From Oscillospiraceae bacterium (GTDB lineage Bacteria > Bacillota > Clostridia > Oscillospirales > CAG-272), in NCBI GenBank assembly GCA_015065135.1, contig SVQY01000009.1, positions 1 to 64,000 on the forward strand: a stretch of 64,000 nucleotides of DNA, in the 5' to 3' direction. A model generated the notes under the pieces. It had not been told where the DNA came from. It made no database searches and saw only the letters and a program-made list of their open reading frames with translations. Positions 52,728 to 60,600 of the stretch are shown here, one piece after another. Position 1 is the stretch's first letter; each line of letters begins with the position of its first letter. Made by a program: the position numbers and the translations under genes.

Positions 52728-53040
52728 GTTTATGCGGATGCTGGTGTTTTTTGACCTTCCTGTAAAAACAAAATACGAGCGGCGCGTGGCAACCGCCTTT
52801 CGCAATTTTTTGTTGAAGGATGGGTATCATATGATCCAATACTCCCTTTACGCAAGGGTATGTAACGGCTTGGATGCCGTGGAAAAGCATGAGCGACGAC
52901 TGCGACTGGCGGTGCCCGCCAACGGCTCGATCCGTATGCTGGTGGTGACCGAGAAGCAATACGAGTCTATCCGTATTCTGGTCGGAGAACGCCGTGCCGA
53001 GGAAATGCGGCCTGCGGACGAGCAGCTTTCCTTTTTTTAA
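52720..53040 (+). CDS. cas2: CRISPR integrase Cas2
   Basis: This is the structural partner of Cas1 in spacer capture (106 aa). It has the ferredoxin-like opening RMLVFFDLPVKTKYERR, then GYHMIQYSLYARVC and a final strand SIRMLVVTEKQYESI. The short acidic C-terminus ends in EQLSFF. It overlaps cas1 by eight bases and is the last cas gene; there is no csn2 or cas4, which fits subtype II-C. Confidence 0.95.
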   Translation: MSKFMRMLVFFDLPVKTKYERRVATAFRNFLLKDGYHMIQYSLYARVCNGLDAVEKHERRLRLAVPANGSIRMLVVTEKQYESIRILVGERRAEEMRPADEQLSFF

Positions 53041-53092
53041 AAAAGAGGGAAAGGAGCTCCCAAAACCATTAAAACAGTTTCTTTGTTATAAA

Positions 53093-53130
53093 CAAAACCC
53101 CCACGAATCCTTTGATTCGTGGGGGTTTTG
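53093..53130. terminator. Bidirectional terminator between cas2 and the CRISPR array
   Basis: A 17-pair perfect stem (CAAAACCCCCACGAATC and complement, four-base loop) lies ten bases before the first repeat. It can end the cas transcript and, read on the minus strand, crRNA transcripts. Confidence 0.88.
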
Positions 53131-53139
53131 CCCCGGTAG

Positions 53140-53901
53140 GTTATTTCATACCAAGAACTACCAGGGAGCTACAACAAAAAGAGTCGCTCACTTCAAGAGC
53201 AGAAAGTTATTTCATACCAAGAACTACCAGGGAGCTACAACTCTACGACAACGAAACCGACTTCCCGATTAGTTATTTCATACCAAGAACTACCAGGGAG
53301 CTACAACTTAAATGGTCACATCTCTGCGGTCGGATCGGTTATTTCATACCAAGAACTACCAGGGAGCTACAACCATCGATCAAAAAGGCAGGCGTGAAAG
53401 AGAGTTATTTCATACCAAGAACTACCAGGGAGCTACAACCTGCGAGTGATGAAGATATTGACATTCAAGGTTATTTCATACCAAGAACTACCAGGGAGCT
53501 ACAACCCGAGAGAGCAGCTTGCCATGGAGGCGCGGGTTATTTCATACCAAGAACTACCAGGGAGCTACAATGTTTCCGCGGTAAATTTGATTTTTGCTTC
53601 GGTTATTTCATACCAAGAACTACCAGGGAGCTACAACCGGCTATCGTCTCTGATTTTATCTTGTAAAGTTATTTCATACCAAGAACTACCGGGGAGCTAC
53701 AACCAGAGTCTACCATGATGGCTGTCATTACGTGTTATTTCATACCAAGAACTACCAGGGAGCTACAACAATGCCTGCTACAAGCAGAGAGATGATTTCG
53801 TTATTTCATACCAAGAACTACCAGAGAGCTACAGCAATCGCCGTTGGTGTAGAAGCCGCTATTGCATTATTTCATACCAAATCTACCGGAGAACGAATAC
53901 C
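53140..53901 (-). CRISPR. CRISPR array, 12 repeats of 36 bp and 11 spacers of 30 bp
   Basis: On the plus strand each repeat begins GTTATTTCATACCAAGAACT and ends with CCAGGGAGCTACAAC; starts are spaced every 66 bases from 53140 to 53866. Ten of the repeats are identical or differ by one base (the seventh ends in T, the ninth has A24G). The eleventh has two changes, and the twelfth (53866-53901) is strongly decayed. On the minus strand the repeat begins GTTGTAGCTCCC, as in Neisseria II-C arrays, and this is the strand that pairs with the tracrRNA, so I assign transcription to the minus strand. The spacers do not match each other or, by eye, the rest of the window. Confidence 0.97.
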
Positions 53902-53939
53902 TTGACCGGCGTTTTTTTGCTTGCGCAAATGCAAGGTGG

Positions 53940-54049
53940 AGATACAAAGATGACGATCGGTAAAACCGATCGTCAGAGCTCTGCGGTATACTACGATAAG
54001 TAGTAACCTTATCATAGCAACCTGATAGTTCTTGGTATGAAATAAGAAC
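53940..54049 (-). ncRNA. tracrRNA
   Basis: Downstream of a strong promoter the minus strand carries an anti-repeat (54010-54046) that pairs with the crRNA repeat: TTATTTCATACCAAGAACTA is nearly exact, then after a bulge GCTATGAT pairs with GTTGTAGC through some G-U pairs. ATAAGG follows, as in Neisseria tracrRNA. Next come a small hairpin (ACTAC/GTAGT) and a strong ten-pair hairpin at 53952-53974 (GACGATCGGT/ACCGATCGTC). The 3' end is my estimate; no classic T-run terminator is visible. Confidence 0.82.
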
Positions 54050-54055
54050 ACTTGT

Positions 54056-54084
54056 AGTATAGCACAAGGATCGGCTTTTGTCAA
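54056..54084 (-). promoter_or_regulatory. tracrRNA promoter
   Basis: Minus strand: TTGACA at 54079-54084, 17 bases, TATACT at 54056-54061. Transcription would begin near 54049, just before the anti-repeat. Confidence 0.87.
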
Positions 54085-54102
54085 GGGGATTTCCGTATTT
54101 TG

Positions 54103-55191
54103 TTAAGGTTTTATGGTTTCAATCCCCCATATCGTATACCGGATCTGGTTGCCCGTTTCCGGGCCGCGCTGATAGTAGACCGTCACCAGCTCACCGTTGC
54201 GGTTCTCGGCGGTGCAGGGGTAGCCAAGATCGCCGCTGAAGCCGTCCTCGCGGAGCGCAAGCTCCTCGCTCCAGGTGTGGCCGCTATCGTAGCTGACACG
54301 CGCCATCTGCCCAAAGGGCGCAGTGCGGCGAGCGTAGGTCATCACCACCGCCCCCGAGGAATGCACCAAAAGGTGTGGCGGCGAGCCGTTCCAGCCTGTG
54401 GGCTGCGGTGCGGAGAAGGTGAGCCCTCCGTCGGTGGAGCGGCAGAGATAGACGGTAAAGAGATGCGGCTCCTTGCGCTGCGCACGGATGGCAAGCAGAA
54501 TGCTGCCGTCGGGCATCTGCGCCGCGTGGGGCTCGCAAAGCAGCGCATCCTCGGCGGCGGGCACCACCAACCACGGCTTCTTTTTGACCCTGCCGTCGGG
54601 GGAGAGCAGCATGGCGTAGATCCCCTCGGGGAGGTAGTCAAAGGAGGCCTTTGCGCGGTCTCCAAAGGCGCGGCCGATATAGAGCAGATCCCCGTCGGGT
54701 AGCCGCATCGGGCCGTGGGGAGAGGTGATCGGCAGCGTTACGGGGTCGGAAAAGGTGAGGCCGTTGTCGGCGGAGACCGCAAGGGTAGAGCCAAGATAGC
54801 GCTGCTCGTCGGCATCGGTCACAAGGGCGAGGTAGCCCTCCGCCAGCGCGCGATGCTCCTTGCTCCAGTTGTTCTTTTCGGCGTAGAGGCGCTGCTGTGC
54901 GCGGGAGTTGTTGAAGCTGGTCAGGGCCACATAGCCGTTGCTTTCGCAAAAGCCCGCGTCGCGGTCGTCCAGCGGTGTGTTCAATATTGTATAGGGAGGC
55001 TGCCAGCTATAGCCGCCGTCCGCCGAGCGCGCTGCCAGCACCTTGCCAAAGGGGCAGATATGGCGATAGCGGTCGCCCGACCAGCCTGCCAGCAGTGTGC
55101 CATCCGAGAGGGTGATGACCGAGGGCCAGGCGTGATAGTTCAGCTTGCCCGCGTGCTGCGCGCTGATGATACCGTGCTTGATGATCCTCAT
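54103..55191 (-). CDS. Sialidase/neuraminidase-like beta-propeller protein
   Basis: This 362-residue protein has the BNR-type repeats of sialidases (RSADGGYSWQPP, VSADNGLTFSDP, RSTDGGLTFSAP and DSGHTWSEE), spaced as in a six-bladed propeller. It has no signal peptide, so it is either cytoplasmic or not a classical secreted sialidase. Members of this group also act on other sugars, and I cannot see the full arginine triad. The start follows GGAGGTACAGC. Its promoter lies at 55222. Confidence 0.8.
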   Translation of the reverse strand: MRIIKHGIISAQHAGKLNYHAWPSVITLSDGTLLAGWSGDRYRHICPFGKVLAARSADGGYSWQPPYTILNTPLDDRDAGFCESNGYVALTSFNNSRAQQRLYAEKNNWSKEHRALAEGYLALVTDADEQRYLGSTLAVSADNGLTFSDPVTLPITSPHGPMRLPDGDLLYIGRAFGDRAKASFDYLPEGIYAMLLSPDGRVKKKPWLVVPAAEDALLCEPHAAQMPDGSILLAIRAQRKEPHLFTVYLCRSTDGGLTFSAPQPTGWNGSPPHLLVHSSGAVVMTYARRTAPFGQMARVSYDSGHTWSEELALREDGFSGDLGYPCTAENRNGELVTVYYQRGPETGNQIRYTIWGIETIKP

Positions 55192-55221
55192 GCTGTACCT
55201 CCGTTGCGTTAAGGTGATTTT

Positions 55222-55250
55222 ATTGTAACGCCTTTTTTCTGCCCTGTCAA
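55222..55250 (-). promoter_or_regulatory. Promoter of the sialidase-like gene
   Basis: Minus strand: TTGACA at 55245-55250, 17 bases, TACAAT at 55222-55227. Confidence 0.82.
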
Positions 55251-55269
55251 GTGAATTTCGCATAAACCG

Positions 55270-55297
55270 TTGCTTTTGCGCGCAATTATGATATAAT
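55270..55297 (+). promoter_or_regulatory. Promoter of the class II amidotransferase gene
   Basis: TTGCTT at 55270-55275, 16 bases, TATAAT at 55292-55297. Confidence 0.65.
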
Positions 55298-55323
55298 GAA
55301 GAAAAAGCCTTGGAGGTGCCGCT

Positions 55324-56406
55324 ATGTGTAACATTGCAGGCTATACGGGCAACCGCCGCGCTGCCCCCGTTCTCATCGAAATGATTCGCCGCGAGCAGTT
55401 TATGGACGGCGGACAAAGCACGGGCATTGCCACCATTCACGCGGGCAAGCTCTACACCGCCAAGGTGCTTGGCGACGTGGATACGCTGCTCCGTGAGACG
55501 GATGCGCTGAATTTTCCCGGTACAACGGGTATTATCCACTCCCGTCCCACGGGTAATCTGCAATCTCACGCCCATCCCTTTACCAGCGAGGACGGCAAGC
55601 TGGCCCTGGTGCTGAACGGCACCCTGCGAGACGTGGCCACCCCCGCGTTTTACGAAAAGTCCAATGCCATTATGCAGGGCTTTATGGATCGCGGCTTTAC
55701 CATCAAGAGCGCTTACACAAGCGCGAGCAAGAAAAGCCAGCTGGCGCTCTCCAACGGAATGAACTACCACGACTCGGAGGCCTATGCCCTGATGCTGGGG
55801 GATATGCTGGCAGAGAAGGGGGCAACACGGGAAAACGCCCTGGAGGCCATGACCGCCGCCGTTTCCGCCCTGCCTGCCGACATCGTGGCGTTGGGCATCC
55901 ACGCGGATCTGCCCGATACCATCACGATCGGGGACGTGACACGCCCCATGCACGCGGGCACGGTAGGGGAGGAGACCTATCTTGCCACCACCCCTCTGGC
56001 GTTCCCCGAGGACGTTGCCTTTTCGCATATCCTGCAGCTGCCCCCCGCCTCGGTCTGCCAGGCGACCCCGGGTACCTTTACCGTGACCGGCAAGCAGTTT
56101 GACGGTGTGCGGGTGGAGCAGATCGATTACCGCATTGCCGCCGCGATCTATCAGCGTATGGAGGCCCTGCTGAAGGGGCAGCGCGATGACCCGAAATCGC
56201 TGTACGATATGCCCTGCTACGAGGAATGGCGGGATGTGTGGAGCGCCCCCGAGGTGGATTGCAAATACGCCAAGGAGGGCGGATTGCTCAAGTCCTATGC
56301 CACCATCCTCTACGACGCCCTTTGGAGCTTTTATAAGCAAGGACGGCTGCACACGGTGCCGGGTGAGCGCAAGGGCAAGCCCATTACCAAATTCTGGATC
56401 GACTGA
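55324..56406 (+). CDS. Class II glutamine amidotransferase domain protein
   Basis: This 360-residue protein starts with MCNIAGYTG; Cys2 would become the N-terminal nucleophile after removal of Met, as in Ntn-type glutaminases. GGQSTGIATIH, TGIIHSRPTGN and HAHPFTSEDGKLALVLNGTL match the glutaminase domain of GlmS and PurF. The C-terminal half (about 200-360) lacks the SIS domains of GlmS and the PRTase of PurF and is not recognisable to me. It may use ammonia in an unknown amidation. The start follows TGGAGGTG. It is a single-gene unit. Confidence 0.82.
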   Translation: MCNIAGYTGNRRAAPVLIEMIRREQFMDGGQSTGIATIHAGKLYTAKVLGDVDTLLRETDALNFPGTTGIIHSRPTGNLQSHAHPFTSEDGKLALVLNGTLRDVATPAFYEKSNAIMQGFMDRGFTIKSAYTSASKKSQLALSNGMNYHDSEAYALMLGDMLAEKGATRENALEAMTAAVSALPADIVALGIHADLPDTITIGDVTRPMHAGTVGEETYLATTPLAFPEDVAFSHILQLPPASVCQATPGTFTVTGKQFDGVRVEQIDYRIAAAIYQRMEALLKGQRDDPKSLYDMPCYEEWRDVWSAPEVDCKYAKEGGLLKSYATILYDALWSFYKQGRLHTVPGERKGKPITKFWID

Positions 56407-56410
56407 CATC

Positions 56411-56447
56411 AAAAAACGCGGCGCGCTGTTGGCGCACCGCGCTTTTT
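56411..56447 (+). terminator. Terminator after the amidotransferase gene
   Basis: A GC-rich stem (ACGCGGCGCGC against GCGCACCGCGC, one mismatch) flanked by A and T runs. Confidence 0.82.
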
Positions 56448-56471
56448 GTTGTAGCCTTTAGGGCGTATAAA

Positions 56472-56735
56472 CCACCACTTGCAGTGGTGGAATAAAAATG
56501 CTTTAGCCATAGGCTCTCCCCTCGGGAGAGCTCCCGCAATAGCGGGTGAGAGGGCAGGAAATACCCCTCTCCGTCGGCTCCGCCGCCACCTCTCCCCAAG
56601 GGCGAGGCTTTGCCGAATTTTCGGCAGCGGGGCGATAATTACTAATGTTTATTGTTCGGTACGTCTTCAGATGTTGTCAGCACCATTGCCTTGAAGGCAC
56701 GGTGCATACCGCCACTTGAAGTGGTGGTTATGATT
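56472..56735. mobile_element. Palindrome-rich non-coding mobile-like element (copy 2, full length)
   Basis: The element is bounded by two similar palindromes, CCACCACT-tgc-AGTGGTGG (56472-56490) and CCGCCACTT-ga-AGTGGTGG (56709-56727). Inside are hairpins at 56513-56531 (GCTCTCCC/GGGAGAGC), 56533-56546 (CCCGC/GCGGG) and 56612-56625. Its last 127 bases are identical to 1-127. It has no gene. The hairpin ends suggest a non-autonomous relative of IS200/IS605; its exact ends and any transposase partner are unknown. It occupies most of the 370-base gap between two genes. Confidence 0.75.
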
Positions 56736-56773
56736 CCCAAAACGGTCTCAAAAGAATAAAAAACGCCCCATTA

Positions 56774-57145
56774 TCAAAGAGATCGGTCCTTTTTCTTGCC
56801 CAAAAGCCCCGAAAGGCCGGCCACGATCAAAAGGCCGCCGAACAGGCGGCGCAGCAGCGCCTGCGGGATGGCGTGGGCCAGCACCGCCCCCAGATAGCTG
56901 CCCAGAAAGCCGCCCGGCAGCAGCAAAAGCACGCAGCCAAAGAGCAGCGGCGTGCGCAAAAGATGCACCGTCAGCGCCGCGCCCGAGGAAAAGAGAAAAA
57001 AGATCAGATTCAGCCCCTGCGCGGTCAGCTGAGGCATCTGCATCGCTGTGGTCATAAAGACCACCAAAAGCCCTGCGCTGCCTACGCCAAGGCCGGAAAG
57101 CACCGCCACCAAAAATGCCACCAGGGCCAGTAAAACAGGCATCAT
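56774..57145 (-). CDS. TauE/SafE-type transporter, half 2
   Basis: This 123-residue membrane protein has about four hydrophobic segments (VLLALVAFLVAVLSGLGVGSAG opens it). It overlaps the preceding gene by four bases (ATGA) and corresponds to the second half of a TSUP (TauE/SafE) anion exporter, so the transporter appears to be split into two subunits. A longer frame upstream exists but lies inside the neighbour. The substrate, perhaps a sulfur-containing anion, is unknown. Confidence 0.8.
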   Translation of the reverse strand: MMPVLLALVAFLVAVLSGLGVGSAGLLVVFMTTAMQMPQLTAQGLNLIFFLFSSGAALTVHLLRTPLLFGCVLLLLPGGFLGSYLGAVLAHAIPQALLRRLFGGLLIVAGLSGLLGKKKDRSL

Positions 57146-57516
57146 AGCAGCAGGACCACGCCCGAGACCAGCACCACGGCGGCAAAGATACGGGAGAGCA
57201 GGCGCGGGGAAAGGCGCCGCAGCAAAAGTCCACCCAGCGCGCCGCCGAGAATGGCGGGAAAAATCAGCCACGCCAGCATGTCTACAGCCAGGCTTCCTTG
57301 GCGAAAATAGTGAATGGCGGAAAGGCAGGAAAGGGGCAGCGTAACTGCCAGCGCGGTGGCAAAGACGGCGCGGCGATCGGTGATGCGGATGCCGCGGATC
57401 CGCTGCAGCCCGTAAACGAGCAGGATGCCGCCCCCGGCACCCAGCAGACCGTTCAGCAGACCGGCACCCAGCCCCAGCAGCAAAAGCGGCAAAATGCGCG
57501 AAAAAAAGAGTTTCAT
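57142..57516 (-). CDS. TauE/SafE-type transporter, half 1
   Basis: This 124-residue membrane protein begins LPLLLLGLGAGLLNGLLGAGGGILLV, the glycine-rich motif of TSUP carriers, and has about four hydrophobic segments. It is coupled by four overlapping bases to the gene for the second half. The start follows GGGGAGGAG. Paired short TSUP genes of this kind are known in Firmicutes. Confidence 0.82.
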   Translation of the reverse strand: MKLFFSRILPLLLLGLGAGLLNGLLGAGGGILLVYGLQRIRGIRITDRRAVFATALAVTLPLSCLSAIHYFRQGSLAVDMLAWLIFPAILGGALGGLLLRRLSPRLLSRIFAAVVLVSGVVLLL

Positions 57517-57562
57517 GGGCTCCTCCCCAATATCAAGTCCTTGAAAATGTTAAAATTAGTTC

Positions 57563-57591
57563 TTGTAGAAGTTTAAATATAATGTTATACT
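57563..57591 (+). promoter_or_regulatory. Probable ftsK promoter
   Basis: TTGTAG at 57563-57568, 17 bases, TATACT at 57586-57591. A TATAAT at 57591-57596 overlaps it. A small hairpin (CAACTG/CAGTTG, 57608-57623) follows in the leader. Confidence 0.55.
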
Positions 57592-57697
57592 ATAATAGAG
57601 TAGGTGTCAACTGCAATCAGTTGCGTGAATTTAGTATATACAAGTGCGGCGCCCTTAAACGGTTGCCGTTGATGGATTTTTCGGAAAGGAAGGCAAA

Positions 57698-60600
57698 ATG
57701 CGGGAAGACAGAAATGACCGTGTGATACGGCGCAGCAGCACCGGCGGACAGCACGAGCCCCAGCGTGAGCAGCGGGAGCGCATCCGGCTGTTTGACAATG
57801 CTGACGAGCTGTATCAGGACGAAAATAAAGACCGCGATGATGATCGCCATTACCGTGACGATGACCGCCGCTACCGCGACGATGATCGCCATTACCGTGA
57901 CGATGATCGCCGTTACCGCGACGATGATCGCCGTTACCGCGACGATGACCGCCGCTACCATGAGGAAGACCGCCGCTACCGAGACGACGATCGCCGTTAC
58001 CGTGGCGACGACCGCCGCTACCGCGAGGAGGATCGCGAGGAGGATCGCCGTTACCGCAATGACGACCGCCGTGAGCGCGAGCCGGTCCGCAGACGCGCGG
58101 GCGGCCCTCGCCGCCGCAGAAGCGCCGGCCACGCCGAGCGCTTTGTGCATCAGATCCTGCCCTATGTGCTTTTTTGGATGGCGCTCTTTGGCGCAGTCAG
58201 CCTTGTGCTGCGCGACCTGTTCCATCTGGACGGTGCCGGTGGGGAATTCGGCAGCTTTTTTGCAGATTTCCTCTGTGGCCTGATGGGCCCCATCGCCTAT
58301 CTGTTGCCCTTGTTCTTTGTGGTCATCGCCCTGCGCTGGCGCACCTATGTGAAGGAGGGCGTGCTCTTCCAGAAGCTGCTGCTTTCGGGCAGCTTCCTTG
58401 TGCTGCTTTCGGCCATCGTGCACGTGTTTATCGAGGCATCCGGCAATAACAACCGCTTCATCAATGCCGCCGCGTGGGAGCTCTATACGGCAGGCGTCAA
58501 CTTCAGCGGCGGTGGCCTTTTCGGCGGCTTCGTCGGTGAATATATGGGCTATGCCATTTATCCGCTGGGTACCGGACTTCTGGCCATTCCGCTGCTGCTC
58601 ATCATCGGCATCTATATGGTCGGCCTTACCCCTGCCGGTCTCTGGCAGCGGATCTCCACTCGCCTCAAGCAATCGGCGGAGCGCCGCCGCGAGAGGGAGG
58701 CGGCACGTTATGACGGCAAGGAGGTGCGCCGGCTGCGCACGCCCAAGCAGTCTCAGCCCGCCGCCGTAAAGGAGGCGGAAAGCCCCAAGCTGACCGGCAA
58801 TACCGCTGCGGCGGAGAGCCCCCGGAGCTATTATGATTTTGGCGAGGATGCCGAGGAGCTTGTGCCGCCCGTGCCGCGCCCCAAGAAGCCGGTACAGGAG
58901 GAGCAGCCCAAGGCTGCACCTGTGCAGGAGACGGCAAGCGAGGTCCTGGATATTCCGAACGACGAGCCGGAGATCGTGGAGGATCACGCCACCGCGATCC
59001 TGAACCGTGCAGGCCACACCGAGGATCCGAGCAGCAAGCTGAGCGAGATCCTGCGCAGCCTGGAGGAGGAGAGAGTCGCCAAGACGGCCGCCCCTGCGGC
59101 AGCGCCCTCTGTGGCAGAGCCTGCCCCCAAGGCCGAGGAAAAGCCCCTGCAGGGCTCCTATTACGCACCCTTTGCGTTGCCCATCCGCCCCGAGCCCAAC
59201 CACGGGCGTGAGGAAAAGGAGACGGCATCTCATATCGTGATCCAGCCCCGCGAGGAGCAGAGCACCGCAGCCGCGGCGCCTGCCGCCCCCGTCTATACGG
59301 CGCCTGCTGCCGCCCTTCGTGAGGAGGCGCTGGGCAGCACCGCTGCCGAGCCCCACGTGGCCGAGGTCAGCTATGATAACGGTGTGCGCACCGAGCGCCA
59401 TCCCTCCACCACCATTTACAAAAAGGATCCTGTCGCGGCATCCCAGCTGCAGCAGACCCCTGCCGCAAGCGAGACGCCTGCCGCCGCGCCCTATACCGCG
59501 CCGGCTGCTCCCGCTGCTCCTGCGGTAACCCACACCGCGCCTGTCACCCCTGCCGCACCCATCGAGGAGCCGGTAGAGGAGCCCGTGCAGCCGGTCTCCT
59601 TTGAGCGCGCACGCGTGGCGGCCGAGCCGATCGTACCGGTGAGAGCCACCGCCGTTGTCGCTCCTGCACCCATTGAGGAGGCAGAGGAGGAGATCACACC
59701 GCCTGCGCCCAAGCGTGCTGATTTCAGTATGCCCGGCGAGGAGCCGAGCATCCGTGAGGAGAAGCCGACCGCGGCGCCCACACCCGTACGTCCCGAGCCG
59801 GTGCGCCCTGTGCGCCCCGAGCCCACGAGACCGGTGGCCGCCAAGGCCGAGGTCATCAAGGAGGAGCCGAAGCCGAAGCCCGAGCCGCCTCGCGCGCCCC
59901 GTGAGCACGTGCTGCCTCCCATCCATCTGCTCAATGAGGATAAGACGGTCAAGGAGACCAACCACGACGCGGAGAATCAGGAAAAGATCGATATTCTGCG
60001 TGAGACGTTGGCCAGCTTTAACGTGCGCATCCGCGATCAGATCGAGTGTGCCAGAGGTCCTGCCATCACCCGTTACGAGTTTCGACCCGAGGTGGGCGTC
60101 AGCGTGCGTCAGGTCATCAACCGCCAGGACGATATGTCGCTGGCACTGGCCGCAGACGTGCGTATCGAGGCCCCCGTGCCCGGCAAGCCGGTGATCGGTA
60201 TCGAGGTGCCGAATGCCGTGCGCGAGACCGTGTTTATGCGCACGCTGCTGGAATCGGAGCAGTTCAAGAATTCCAAAAAGCCTCTGGAGGTGCCGATCGG
60301 CCTTGGCATTGGCGGCAATATCGTGATGTGCGATCTGGCCACGATGCCTCACGCGCTGGTGGCCGGCACCACCGGCTCGGGTAAGTCGGTGTGCATCAAC
60401 ACGATCCTGATCAGCCTGATGTATAAGACCACCCCCCGTGATCTGCGCCTGATCCTGATCGACCCCAAAAAGGTCGAGTTCGCCGCCTTTGCGCACGTGC
60501 CGCATCTCTATCTGCCTATCGTGACCGAGATGCCCCGTGCCGTGGGTGCGCTGGCCTGCGCCGTGCAGGAGATGGAGCGCCGCTACACCCTGATGGAGGA

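Noticed and set aside
48512-53040. Subtype II-A or II-B
   Set aside because: No csn2 or cas4 is present and Cas9 is short.
53112-53666. A 184-residue repetitive protein (YFIPRTTRELQ repeats)
   Set aside because: It is only a translation of the CRISPR repeats, whose 66-base period keeps the frame open.
53140-53901. Plus-strand transcription of the array as a continuation of cas2
   Set aside because: A strong terminator lies between them, and the anti-repeat pairs with the minus-strand repeat.
54103-56412. A 769-codon minus-strand frame including the sialidase-like gene
   Set aside because: Only residues from 55191 onward look like protein; the upstream part is antisense to the amidotransferase gene and crosses a promoter.
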